From assembly GCA_030596225.1 (NCBI GenBank), contig JAUVKO010000003.1, forward strand, positions 1-26,855: 26,855 nucleotides of DNA, in the 5' to 3' direction. This document shows positions 6,251-14,797 of the stretch, piece after piece. The first letter of the stretch is position 1, and every line of letters begins with the position of its first letter. Under the pieces are notes generated by a model. It saw nothing but the letters and a program-made list of their open reading frames with translations. It searched no databases and was not told the DNA's origin. The stretch is from Fidelibacterota bacterium (GTDB lineage: Bacteria > Fidelibacterota > UBA8477 > JABMPR01). A program made the position numbers and the translations under genes.

Positions 6251-7663
6251 ATCAGAAATATATTATTTATATCAATCCTTTTTTGTATGATAGCAAGCGG
6301 TTTTTCCACTCCGCTTTCCGACACTACCAAATATGATCGGGATTCCCGTGGACGCCCCTTCGATCTGGACGAATTAATAGACAATTCCGCTACTGAAGAA
6401 TTTATCCAAGTCAAAAATGGTCTTCCACTTTGGGTTCAAACCGGCGAAATACAATCAGATGCTGTTTACTACGGTATCGGCAAGTCACTTGTGTCAGTAG
6501 ATGAGGCCGATAACGATGCACGTCTCCGTTTCGCTCAGTATGTGGAGGTGAGTGTTCAGAGCATAGCTACTCAACAGATTGCCGAGAACAAGGATCGTTT
6601 AGAAGAAAATTACAGCTATGAATCCCTGGTCTCAACTCAGATGAATTTACGTAGTGTCAAGATCACAGAGCGATTTATCACAAAAGATTCAACCTTTTAC
6701 AGTCTGATAAAATATGGAAAATCCGCGTATCATGATCTAGTGACCCAGGAGATCCAAATTTCCTTAGAGGCTGACATTCGTAAGCAGGAACTGGCCCATC
6801 AGGCACTGGAAGCTTTACGGGCAGACTCTCTTCGACATAAATTGATGATGGATAGTTTAGCTTTGGGTCGTAAGCAGGCGGTTATTGATTCTCTGGATAA
6901 AATCCTTGAGATGGAAGAATCCAGACAGCGACAGGCACAGGAACAAGTTGATCTGCTTAAGAATCGCTATGCTGCCTTTTTTAAGATCAAACCCCGTCAT
7001 CAACTTATTGATGTGCCCAGTGCCGGCACTCCGGATTCCTGGGTTTATTTTGGCAGTCGCTGGGAGCCTGAAACGGAGCATATTCGACAACTAAAAGCAG
7101 GTGTGTCAATTTGGCTGTTGACGGCTGAAGCCAGTTTATGGGCTAAAGAATCAATACTTGATCAGGGTGAGCTTTCAGTAAAACTGGAGGTCTTGCCCAT
7201 ACGTGGTAATCTTTATCCGGTGAATTTGGCCTTGGGCTATGTCGAGTATGTTGAAAAATACTCTGAGGGAGCTCACTTTGATCTACGGGATTGGGATGCT
7301 TTCAACACATTAAGTTCACAGCATCAGGATGAAATTGAGAACGGATCGGAACGGAATTCATCTTTTTTTGTTACCGGTTCAGTGGGCGTGCCCCAGGCCA
7401 ATAGTCACATTTCCATATATGCTGATAGACGTAAGTTATCTCTGGGTGCGACCTGGTATCCATTCCCACGTAATCTGGGGGATGCCATTAGTATCATTAA
7501 CCAAATTGATGTGATTCACTCGGTTCCCTATCGCAATCGTTTTAATGATCAATTACAATGGCAGCTCGGTTTGCGTTTAATTGCCATTGCCGACCGTTTT
7601 GCCACCATGATCAGTTATGAGGATCATGAGGTTTGGATGCTGAACTTCGAATTTCAGTATTAA
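6251..7663 (+). CDS. exported LPP20-like domain protein with coiled coil
   Basis: Probably an exported envelope protein of unknown function. Counting residues from the ATG at 6287, an LPP20-like region spans about 45-95 (LPLWVQTGEI, YYGIGKSLVS, then DEADNDARLRFAQY), as in lipoproteins of the LPP20/FlgT-N class. A charged, Gln- and Glu-rich coiled coil follows at about 160-235. The rest is beta-rich and ends in an aromatic residue (FEFQY), as outer-membrane-associated proteins often do. Twelve in-frame codons upstream of that ATG read as a signal peptide n-region and core (RNILFISILFCMIASGFS), so I place the start at an ATC at 6251 with GGGAAGG before it. That start codon would be very unusual. 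There is no lipobox. No operon partner is on this strand. The fold assignment is moderate and the function unknown. Confidence 0.7.
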   Translation: MRNILFISILFCMIASGFSTPLSDTTKYDRDSRGRPFDLDELIDNSATEEFIQVKNGLPLWVQTGEIQSDAVYYGIGKSLVSVDEADNDARLRFAQYVEVSVQSIATQQIAENKDRLEENYSYESLVSTQMNLRSVKITERFITKDSTFYSLIKYGKSAYHDLVTQEIQISLEADIRKQELAHQALEALRADSLRHKLMMDSLALGRKQAVIDSLDKILEMEESRQRQAQEQVDLLKNRYAAFFKIKPRHQLIDVPSAGTPDSWVYFGSRWEPETEHIRQLKAGVSIWLLTAEASLWAKESILDQGELSVKLEVLPIRGNLYPVNLALGYVEYVEKYSEGAHFDLRDWDAFNTLSSQHQDEIENGSERNSSFFVTGSVGVPQANSHISIYADRRKLSLGATWYPFPRNLGDAISIINQIDVIHSVPYRNRFNDQLQWQLGLRLIAIADRFATMISYEDHEVWMLNFEFQY

Positions 7664-7735
7664 AGCTCTGCTCACAGATTGCTATAGCAATAAGCACTAA
7701 TTTTCCATAGCCAACATGAAATTCAAGTAAAGCGA

Positions 7736-9289
7736 CTAATTTTTATTGTCAGGGCTAAGCATCAAAACTTCAGAAGATATAATTGGAAAAATATCAAGTC
7801 GGCGCCAGGTAGTTCGAAAAACATCTTCGCTCTTTGGAGTGCTATAACTCTCCAGTTCATTTCCATCAAAGAATAAAACAAAATCTAGATTTATCGTGTC
7901 GTGTTCTCTATCAAATTGCTTAACCATTTGATTGGCAGATGCCATTATCCTTCCGGCGATTTCCACGGTGTTAAATTGAATACCAACAAAACTATTTGAC
8001 GACTCAAAGGATTTGTAAATCAACTCTGAGCAAACGAGGGTTGAGTCGGTTAGAAAATCAAAATTGTAATCATAAGCTCGCCCATAGTATTGGAAAGACT
8101 TATAAATCGATTGAGCTTTCCCCAATTCTGTTAATCTCGGTCTTAAGACCCCAACTCCATCACAGGTCAAAGATATTTTCAGTGTCTGAAAAATCACACC
8201 CGGACTCAAGGCTTCTAGGACAGTATGTGCCTGCTGGGAGCTATCATGTCGGACATTATTTTCATAAGCAATGGGGTAGGTTGCCTTCAATAATTCCTCA
8301 AATGAGCCACTGGCAATTCCCATTGTTTTAACCCATGATCTGATAGAATCATCATTGGCAAACTGACTTCTTTCAATAGAATCACCAACAAAAAAAGCAG
8401 CATGGGTCCAATAGCCGGGTATGCCGGCATTTGATAAATTCCATTCACGCCTTTGAAAAAGAATATCGCCTGGAATTAACTGCTTCTGGATATCCTCAAT
8501 ATCTTTTGACGAAATAAGATGCTTTCCTTCCCGGAATAAATATATAGTTCCCATCCATTCAGCCACATTCTTTTGAATCGGGAACCATAGCAGGAAGCTT
8601 TCATTTCCGATGACATCTTGAGCATGTTGGATACTTAATTTTATTCCATAATCAAAGCCTAAACTTGAATTGCAATCTTCCAGCAGAGCAATTCTAGTGT
8701 AATACGGATCTATATCAGGTCGTTTGTTACGGTAAATCAATTTTAGTGCTGAATATTCGAGAGCCTGTTTGGGACTTAAAAAATGGGATTTAAATTCTGT
8801 AAATGAATTTTCTTGAAGACCATATTCAGGATATGCTTCATCCAAAATCGTGAATAAAGCTTTATTCCGATTGATAATATTGATAAAATTCACAGCCCGA
8901 GAACTCTGCACTAAAAAAGCGGTGTAGTAATTGATGAAACTCTCGTAATGAATTTCACCGGGCAACTGGTAATAAAAACCTTGGTTTGCATAACGAATGA
9001 AATCGAGATGAGCCAAACAGTCTAATATCCTGGAACTTACCGCTACTATTTCTTGTTTAGACTTTTGGTCGATTATCTGAAACTGATCTGCTCTATCAAT
9101 ACCATATCGACTGCCTTGATTCTCCAAATACAATAATGTTGAATCAATCATGGTTTTATAACGGTCGATATCAGCGAGATTATCTGACCAGGCTATATCA
9201 GTCTGTTGAGGAGATTGAGGGTAGCAGGATTCAATACTTATTAATAAGATTAGAAGACCTGCTAGCTTGGTTATTGTCTTAATGTTCAC
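7736..9289 (-). CDS. YiiX-like permuted papain-fold lipoprotein
   Basis: Probably a membrane-anchored hydrolase or amidase of the YiiX/YebB-like permuted NlpC/P60 (papain-like) clan, whose members act on amide or lipid ester bonds. The signal peptide ends in a plausible though atypical lipobox, IESC, with lipidation at C22. After a helical region (about 30-265) comes the catalytic domain: PGDILFQ (273-278 and on), the likely catalytic H296 in WTHAAFF, an acidic residue at E359 in VLEALSPGV, and the likely nucleophile C420 in LVCSELIYKSF. The H-before-C order is the permuted arrangement. The start is GTG at 9289, directly after the TAA of the phospholipase-D-like gene, with GGAG just upstream; the two genes are clearly coupled. 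Family membership is fairly sure. The substrate is unknown, but the neighbours suggest envelope lipids or acylated molecules. Confidence 0.72.
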   Translation of the reverse strand: MNIKTITKLAGLLILLISIESCYPQSPQQTDIAWSDNLADIDRYKTMIDSTLLYLENQGSRYGIDRADQFQIIDQKSKQEIVAVSSRILDCLAHLDFIRYANQGFYYQLPGEIHYESFINYYTAFLVQSSRAVNFINIINRNKALFTILDEAYPEYGLQENSFTEFKSHFLSPKQALEYSALKLIYRNKRPDIDPYYTRIALLEDCNSSLGFDYGIKLSIQHAQDVIGNESFLLWFPIQKNVAEWMGTIYLFREGKHLISSKDIEDIQKQLIPGDILFQRREWNLSNAGIPGYWTHAAFFVGDSIERSQFANDDSIRSWVKTMGIASGSFEELLKATYPIAYENNVRHDSSQQAHTVLEALSPGVIFQTLKISLTCDGVGVLRPRLTELGKAQSIYKSFQYYGRAYDYNFDFLTDSTLVCSELIYKSFESSNSFVGIQFNTVEIAGRIMASANQMVKQFDREHDTINLDFVLFFDGNELESYSTPKSEDVFRTTWRRLDIFPIISSEVLMLSPDNKN

Positions 9290-10747
9290 TTAATACACTC
9301 CAAATCCGGTATATTCCTGAAAACGATATTGAATGGTTTTTAATAATGAAGTATTGGCAAATTGCTCATAATCAGCAGTATAAATATTATCGGCATTTGT
9401 CCATATTTTCTCGAAATATTTTCGAGTATCTACGATTATTGGTGACGACCGTTCAGCCTCAATTACAACATCTAACTCCAGGTTGTAATTGTCTAAGTTT
9501 TTCCGTGTATAGTTTGATGACCCAATAATAAGAGATGCAGATGTTGTTCGCGACAGGGCAAGAGCCAGTTTAGAATGATATTCCTCACCGTGAGTGTGAT
9601 ACCATCGGATTGATATATTATTTTTTGATTTTTTAAGCAATTCTCCGGCTATGACCTGATTTGGAACACCACTACGGTAAAACCCAAAACCATCTTTATT
9701 GGGGTCTAATACAAGTTTAACTATTACGCCTCTTTCAGAAGCTCGGATGAGATTCTTGATAATATCTCTATTCGAGAAATAAAACATCCCCATAAACAGA
9801 GTGTCATTGGGCATTAATGCATTGATATTAGATATCAATCTATCTTTGATCTGTTTTTCTGTAATAATCTGGATGGCGTAATCTTGTATTGGTGACAAAT
9901 CAGTATTCTTTGCCATATAGTGTTCACCGTGAAGTGATGAACCGGACATTTTTGCGACTGCTTTTTCCGTCTCGTAAAGTTGATGAGCAATTTCACCTTT
10001 GAACATTACAGCAACATTGGAAAAATCTGAACTGGCGCTATGAGGATTTGCTGACATAACGAATGAGACAGGTCCTCCAGGTGAATCAACAATACATACT
10101 TTCCGATGATTTGCTTTAAGATTTAAAAAGTCAAAATAGCTTCGCAGAGTGACTTTTTGCCCCTCAGGATCAAAAGGGTTTGAAAAAATACCGTATTTAT
10201 TTGAGTTGCCAAACCACTGAATAAATGTTCTCCATATACTGCTGTATAAGGGTGTACTATCTCTGGTTTTCTTCAGATCAGTTATAATAACATTGATATC
10301 ATTTATCTTTAATTCTTCCAATCCCGGAGCAATACTTCCTCCATAAAATGTGTTTACCGGATCACTTATGAAGTCAATCTTGAGATTAGGAAACCTACGT
10401 TTCTGTGAAATTAGTTTTTCCTGCAATTCTCCGGTAATGTCACGGTAAACATAACCTGAAGGTCCGGTGTATTGATTAAAGAGAAACATATCAATAAGGA
10501 TATAGTGCTCAGCTTTATCTATATAGCTGAAAACGGAATCAAATATTTCATGCTGATATACAGATTCTCCTAAGCTATCGACGGAAGTTAGATCTATCAA
10601 CAACTGAGCACTATTTTCGTCAGTATAAACAGTATCTGAGGCAAAATTTATCCCGACAGGGAGAGGTTTATTCCCCTGATAAATACCTACTGAGAGCAAC
10701 CACAAAACTAGGGTATAAAGAAGTGCTGAATTCATTTTAAGGCTCAT
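9290..10747 (-). CDS. phospholipase D superfamily protein, exported or membrane anchored
   Basis: A two-HKD phospholipase D fold enzyme, in a family that hydrolyses or transfers phosphodiesters of lipids or nucleic acids through a histidine intermediate. The N-terminus has one hydrophobic segment (about 7-23) that could be a signal anchor, placing the catalytic part outside the cytoplasm. The first HKD motif is complete: H214, K216 and D221 in NHRKVCIVD, followed by the SAN motif at 232-234. In the second motif H391 and K393 (YHSKLALAL) are present but the usual aspartate position is leucine 398; GSSNYTRKN (409-417) and E424 follow. The missing Asp is seen in some active family members, so loss of activity is not certain. 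The ATG overlaps the upstream acyltransferase-like gene (ATGA, 10744-10747), and the stop abuts the YiiX-like gene. A lipid substrate is my inference. Confidence 0.82.
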   Translation of the reverse strand: MSLKMNSALLYTLVLWLLSVGIYQGNKPLPVGINFASDTVYTDENSAQLLIDLTSVDSLGESVYQHEIFDSVFSYIDKAEHYILIDMFLFNQYTGPSGYVYRDITGELQEKLISQKRRFPNLKIDFISDPVNTFYGGSIAPGLEELKINDINVIITDLKKTRDSTPLYSSIWRTFIQWFGNSNKYGIFSNPFDPEGQKVTLRSYFDFLNLKANHRKVCIVDSPGGPVSFVMSANPHSASSDFSNVAVMFKGEIAHQLYETEKAVAKMSGSSLHGEHYMAKNTDLSPIQDYAIQIITEKQIKDRLISNINALMPNDTLFMGMFYFSNRDIIKNLIRASERGVIVKLVLDPNKDGFGFYRSGVPNQVIAGELLKKSKNNISIRWYHTHGEEYHSKLALALSRTTSASLIIGSSNYTRKNLDNYNLELDVVIEAERSSPIIVDTRKYFEKIWTNADNIYTADYEQFANTSLLKTIQYRFQEYTGFGVY

Positions 10748-11916
10748 ATTTTAATAAAAATTTTCTTGTAATAAAGATACCATAGAATTCCCAGCCAGAT
10801 CAGAATGTTTGTGATGGCAAATAGCAAAGAACCATTGAGGTCGCCTGCCAAAGGAACAAAAATACCGGTATACATTGCCTGTTTAATGGAGATGATCGTT
10901 CCTTCAGAATTCGTGGTTTTCATCATGTACATCAATCTGCCCATAATACCTGATCCTACAAACACGACCAGTGCATTACTGCCAAAAACAATGGCTGGCT
11001 TGATCCAGAAATCCAGTTTCTTTACATCGATCAGATACGACGAGAACACGATCATCATCACAGCTAGACCATCCATTGTGATAACGTAAGAGACTGTCCA
11101 TAGTTGCTTGTTGATGGGCTCTATGAGGCTGAGCATTGAACCCGCAAAAAACAGCATAATACCAATAACGCTTAAATTGGTGAGCTTCTCCTGGTGATCA
11201 AGGGGTTTACGCAGATATTCACCCAGCCAGAATCCACTTAGCAGGGTTACAGCCGCCGGTAAAGTTGATAAAAAACCTTCCGGGTCAAAGGGCACACCCA
11301 TTCCACCATAAAGATGAGCTTTTCCAAAGATGAGCATGTCCAAATAGCGCACAAAGTTATTCTGTAAGCCAAAGCTCCCTGCTCCCCAGCCATCCACCAG
11401 CGGAACGCGCATAAAGAATTCATAAACCAGAACCAATACTCCAACTGCGATTATACGGTCCCTGGTTTTGGGTAAATACAGGATGATCAATCCACCAATA
11501 AGATAACTGAGACCAATACGCTGCAAGACACCCCAGTAACGCAAAGTTTGAAAACGACGAAAAATGTCCATGAATTCAAAATCAGCAGCCATCTGGGCAT
11601 TCAACGGAATATTAAATGGAAAACCATTGAGAAAGAGTCCCAAGCCAATGATAATGGCGCCCCGTGACCAGACTTTTTTCTTTAAGGCGGTAACATCAGC
11701 TCCCGCTTCCATCCGTTTTCCGAAACTGAGAGCCATGGCAACTCCAACGATGAACAGAAAAAAAGGGAAAACCAGATCAGTGGGGGTCCAACCGTGCCAT
11801 TTTGCATGTCGTAAAGGAGCATAGATATGAGACGAGCTTCCGGGATTGTTAACCAGGATCATCAGGCCAACGGTTAAACCCCGGAAAACATCCAACGAAA
11901 TCATTCTACCTTTCAT
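10744..11916 (-). CDS. COG4299 / HGSNAT-like membrane acyltransferase
   Basis: A polytopic inner-membrane protein of the COG4299 (DUF5009) family, related to heparan-alpha-glucosaminide N-acetyltransferase, which moves acetyl groups across a membrane onto amino sugars. The signature N-terminus SLDVFRGLTVGLMILVN (7-23) leads into the H37/H41 segment RHAKWHGWTPTD and VFPFFLFIVG (49-58). H37 is the likely counterpart of the catalytic histidine. About ten hydrophobic segments span the 390 residues, which is normal length. GGAG lies 6-7 nt before the ATG. It is the first gene of a tightly overlapping trio with the phospholipase-D-like and YiiX-like genes. I infer acylation of an envelope sugar or lipid; the acceptor is unknown. 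Confidence 0.85.
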   Translation of the reverse strand: MKGRMISLDVFRGLTVGLMILVNNPGSSSHIYAPLRHAKWHGWTPTDLVFPFFLFIVGVAMALSFGKRMEAGADVTALKKKVWSRGAIIIGLGLFLNGFPFNIPLNAQMAADFEFMDIFRRFQTLRYWGVLQRIGLSYLIGGLIILYLPKTRDRIIAVGVLVLVYEFFMRVPLVDGWGAGSFGLQNNFVRYLDMLIFGKAHLYGGMGVPFDPEGFLSTLPAAVTLLSGFWLGEYLRKPLDHQEKLTNLSVIGIMLFFAGSMLSLIEPINKQLWTVSYVITMDGLAVMMIVFSSYLIDVKKLDFWIKPAIVFGSNALVVFVGSGIMGRLMYMMKTTNSEGTIISIKQAMYTGIFVPLAGDLNGSLLFAITNILIWLGILWYLYYKKIFIKI

Positions 11917-12025
11917 GCAGGCTCCTTTTTAGGTATTAAGATTAATTAATGATTACAAAATAGATTCAGAGTTGGTGTTATCCACTCCGAATTATTAAAA
12001 GTTTAATGATCCAGAGATGAGGATG

Positions 12026-12574
12026 TCACAGTTTTGCTAAAACTCCGGCATTCACTTCAGTAACTTTATCAGTTCCGAAAAGGGTTTCTACCAGTTGAAA
12101 GGCAAATTCCATGGCACTGCCGGCTGCTTGACCGGTAATCAGTTGTTCGGCAACCTGAACCCGCTCACCGGTGTGAATGGCGCTGGTCATGCGATCTGCC
12201 CAGGCTGGGTGAGAAGTCACTTGTTTATCCACAGTTAGTCCAGCTTGTTCCAGAACAGCGGGTGCAGCACAGATGGCTGCAGAAGTTTTATTGGCAGCCG
12301 CCTGGGACTTCAATAATTTGATGATCCTCTCATCTTCCATAAGCGCAGGAGCACCGGGAACACCGCCGGGCAGAACAATCATATCCCAACTTGTATCAAT
12401 AACTTCATCCAGAACTGTATCAGCAATCACTTTCAGGCCATGGGAGCCTTGTACGTTGCGCTTATCCAGTGCTGCCGTACAGACATCAGCACCGGCCCGT
12501 CGTAGAATATCAACAATGGTTATGGCTTCAATCTCTTCAAATCCATCAGCCAGGGGTACCAGGATTTTCTTCAT
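12026..12574 (-). CDS. DJ-1/PfpI (YajL/ThiJ) family protein
   Basis: A cytoplasmic DJ-1 superfamily protein; members act as glyoxalase/deglycase, chaperone or stress-protective enzymes around a reactive cysteine. Starting at the ATG at 12574 gives 182 aa and the standard N-terminus KKILVPLADGFEEIE. The acidic partner (E13 or E14) sits in DGFEE, and the nucleophilic elbow AICAAPAVLEQAG puts the cysteine at C102. TSHPAW supplies the family histidine region near 124. The frame is open to 12646, but the extra 24 codons overlap the lipoprotein gene and lack family similarity, whereas AGGAAA lies just before the ATG at 12574. It follows the lipoprotein gene by 10 nt and probably shares its transcript. 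The exact reaction is uncertain. Confidence 0.9.
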   Translation of the reverse strand: MKKILVPLADGFEEIEAITIVDILRRAGADVCTAALDKRNVQGSHGLKVIADTVLDEVIDTSWDMIVLPGGVPGAPALMEDERIIKLLKSQAAANKTSAAICAAPAVLEQAGLTVDKQVTSHPAWADRMTSAIHTGERVQVAEQLITGQAAGSAMEFAFQLVETLFGTDKVTEVNAGVLAKL

Positions 12575-12584
12575 TGATAATTTC

Positions 12585-13499
12585 CTATAATCCGGGTGTT
12601 CTGAATGTTTCCAGATAACGCGGCTTTTTGTATTTTGTTGTTTCAATCAGTTCTCTATCTGAATCATAGTGATGGACAAACTTTGGCTGGTGTTTATCGT
12701 TATATTCGTAAACAGTTCGCTTCAATAAAACCATTTCACGGTCACTTTCATTTTCCTCAAGCAGGAGTCCATATTTGTCGAATTTTCGAGAGATAAAGAT
12801 ATTTCGATCCGCGTCCAGGAGTTCTTCCTGCTCCCGATACCTTTTAACCGGGTGATAGGCATATCGATAAAAGGCGATCAGGGTATTATCAGGAAAATAG
12901 TGTTCTTCCGTTACGATCTCAACTTGATCATTGTAAATGGTCAGCCAGTAATCCCTCAGATTTCCATCAGGAAAAAAGAAGTTGCGGCGTGATTTGTCCA
13001 GGCGATGCTTATAATCATAATAATATTCAGTGGAACTTTCGAGCTTATTAGCCAGACCCCAGGTTTCTTCCAAATAGATTCTCTGGTCAGCATTATAATG
13101 GATGGTCAGTTTTTTCTCCAGTGATCGGGATCTGGTGAACCATTTCTCTTCTCGCCGTAAAACACGGTCATTTTCATAAATCCATTCTCGAGCTACTCGT
13201 GGCAGACCCTTAGGGAAATACTCAGTATGTTGACGATGCACGAGCATGCCATTTCGTGTGTAGTTATAACTGCTTTTTTCAATGAGATGATTCTTAGAAG
13301 AGAAATGTTTGGCAGAAATGATCTGACCCTTGGGATTACGCCTTACCTCAAAATAATCTCCTCGAATGAGTTTACGTTGAGCAACATTAGATTGAAAATT
13401 GCGTGTGTACAGGTCACCTTCCTGATACAGGAAAAGTTTTCCTTTGCTACACCCACTAAGGAGTAAAGCCAGTAGAATGAAGTTGAGAAGCTTGGTCAT
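12585..13499 (-). CDS. lipoprotein with MORN/YD-like repeat segments
   Basis: An exported lipoprotein of unknown function. The signal peptide ends in the clear lipobox LLSGC, with lipidation at C17 from the ATG at 13499 (a GTG at 13502 is in frame directly before it). The mature part is rich in Tyr, Arg, Asn and Glu and carries short beta-hairpin repeats, such as YFPKGLPRVAREWIYEND, FFFPDGNLRDYWLTIYND and YFPDNTLIAFYRYAYH. Their xFPDGxL core resembles MORN-like or YD-like toxin-antitoxin-like repeats, but I cannot place it in a named family. The start codon shares one base with the stop of the coiled-coil gene upstream (TGATG), and the DJ-1 gene follows by 10 nt. Confidence 0.72.
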   Translation of the reverse strand: MTKLLNFILLALLLSGCSKGKLFLYQEGDLYTRNFQSNVAQRKLIRGDYFEVRRNPKGQIISAKHFSSKNHLIEKSSYNYTRNGMLVHRQHTEYFPKGLPRVAREWIYENDRVLRREEKWFTRSRSLEKKLTIHYNADQRIYLEETWGLANKLESSTEYYYDYKHRLDKSRRNFFFPDGNLRDYWLTIYNDQVEIVTEEHYFPDNTLIAFYRYAYHPVKRYREQEELLDADRNIFISRKFDKYGLLLEENESDREMVLLKRTVYEYNDKHQPKFVHHYDSDRELIETTKYKKPRYLETFRTPGL

Positions 13500-14176
13500 C
13501 ACTTAGTGTACAGGTAGAAATAGATGGCAGACTGGCGAGCATCTTTCAGATCAACTGCTTCAGACATCACGATCTCATCGGCAATATCATAAAGTTCGTA
13601 TCGAGCTGTTTTTGATAATCCCCGGTAAAATGCCAGGACCTGTTCAGTGGTAAGTTGATCAATGATGAGCAGGCGTGCCTGGTCCAGAGATTTTCCATGG
13701 CGGACCAATTTCACTGCAGCAAGATCAATGGAGCGAGCTGAAACATTGACTATATTTAAGGTGGAGTCACTTACTTCAATATTGGCACTTGCTTTCCCAA
13801 TATGCCTGGGTTCCTGCATTTTTTTGGCCAGGGCATAGCGCTTTCGGGGATCTTCCAGTTGTTTGCTGATCTTGATGATCTCAAGGGTGAGTGCATCGAT
13901 TCTGGCACGGGAGTCTACCTGCTTTCTGCGTAATTCAGCCAGGCGCTGCTTATCTCGCTTTGTATAGTCTCTACTTGGAGCTTCAAGTTCAACTTCAATG
14001 TTCTGTGATACTTTCTGCTCTGCTTTCAGTTTTGTCAATATTTGACTAAGATTATCGATCTTCAAATGTATATCTGCATTTTTCGATTCTACAGACTGAG
14101 CTTGCATTAATAGTGGCAGAATAAAAATGATGACGATTAACGATTTGATCGTGAAATATTTTGGTGCCCTTGACAT
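13499..14176 (-). CDS. exported coiled-coil protein of unknown function
   Basis: A 225-aa protein with a signal peptide (hydrophobic core about 11-25, likely cleavage after QAQ near residue 27). Two charged heptad-like helices follow at about 35-60 and 72-115, rich in Lys, Arg, Glu and Leu, with HLKIDNLSQILTKLKAEQ as one example. The C-terminal half (about 130-225) is a compact helical region that I do not recognise. GGAGAG precedes the ATG at good spacing. It overlaps the lipoprotein gene by one base and both products are exported, so a shared periplasmic or envelope role is plausible. No catalytic motif is seen. Confidence 0.7.
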   Translation of the reverse strand: MSRAPKYFTIKSLIVIIFILPLLMQAQSVESKNADIHLKIDNLSQILTKLKAEQKVSQNIEVELEAPSRDYTKRDKQRLAELRRKQVDSRARIDALTLEIIKISKQLEDPRKRYALAKKMQEPRHIGKASANIEVSDSTLNIVNVSARSIDLAAVKLVRHGKSLDQARLLIIDQLTTEQVLAFYRGLSKTARYELYDIADEIVMSEAVDLKDARQSAIYFYLYTK

Positions 14177-14270
14177 AGTCCTACTCTCCTGATTACTGAG
14201 CTTCTAAGGTAACCTGTTATCTGAACCTGAAAAAGACTGATTTTTGCTTGGGGATACGTCAGTAGACACA

Positions 14271-14723
14271 TTAGAAATCGGCTAAATCCTTTTCATACCA
14301 GTATTTCATTTCCTCCTCATCTATCTCAGATTTGACCAACTTGTAGCCGTTTTTTTTACCCAGCTTGATCATAGCTGGGAAGCGATCATAGCTGGTGAAG
14401 TAGATTTTATTCATCCCCATTTTCCTTGACAACAACTCCTGACGTTCCAGAAGTTTTTGGGCAATCCCCTGTCGCCGATAATCCGGATGAACTCCACCCA
14501 ACCAGGAAAAAAAGGTGCTGGTGTCAGGAATGACATAACCCAGCTTAAAACCTACTGGGCGCTTCCTATCATAAGCGACCAGAAACACAGGCTGATTGTT
14601 TCTGATTCTATCCAGTTTCTCATCAGTGACCCTGTGATTCTGAAAGATCATCTGTTCCAGTTCTTGCAACAGAGCCTTGTCTAGGTCTATAGAGCGGATG
14701 GTTATAGCTACTTTTATATTCAA
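14271..14723 (-). CDS. GNAT family N-acetyltransferase
   Basis: A 150-aa GNAT-fold acetyltransferase that should transfer an acetyl group from acetyl-CoA to an amine. The acetyl-CoA-binding motif A is clear in LGGVHPDYRRQGIAQKLLE (75-93), with R83-R84-Q-G-I-A as the pyrophosphate loop, preceded by the beta-4 strand FFSWLGG. Motif B is in IYFTSYDRFPAMIKLGKKNGY (107-127). The start chosen is TTG at 14723, with GAGAGGG unusually close upstream; the next in-frame ATG (residue 25) would cut into the fold. It is divergent from the DUF3667 gene with only 74 bp between them. The substrate cannot be assigned. Confidence 0.85.
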   Translation of the reverse strand: MNIKVAITIRSIDLDKALLQELEQMIFQNHRVTDEKLDRIRNNQPVFLVAYDRKRPVGFKLGYVIPDTSTFFSWLGGVHPDYRRQGIAQKLLERQELLSRKMGMNKIYFTSYDRFPAMIKLGKKNGYKLVKSEIDEEEMKYWYEKDLADF

Positions 14724-14797
14724 AGCCCTCTCGTAAATAGTTCCTGATGTGAAAAAAGACTAACCCTGTCCACTTTTCCATCTAAATTTAGACTTCA

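Noticed and set aside
6127..6336. 69-codon + frame upstream of the LPP20-like gene
   Set aside because: No ribosome site or recognisable domain, and it overlaps the better-supported signal-peptide frame.
7678..7691. Perfect 14-bp palindrome ATTGCTATAGCAAT in the convergent gap after the LPP20-like gene
   Set aside because: It has no loop, no G+C-rich stem and no T-run, so it is not a credible terminator; length is near what chance gives.
12575..12646. 24-codon N-terminal extension of the DJ-1 protein
   Set aside because: It overlaps the lipoprotein gene and lies before a standard DJ-1 N-terminus that has its own AGGAAA ribosome site.
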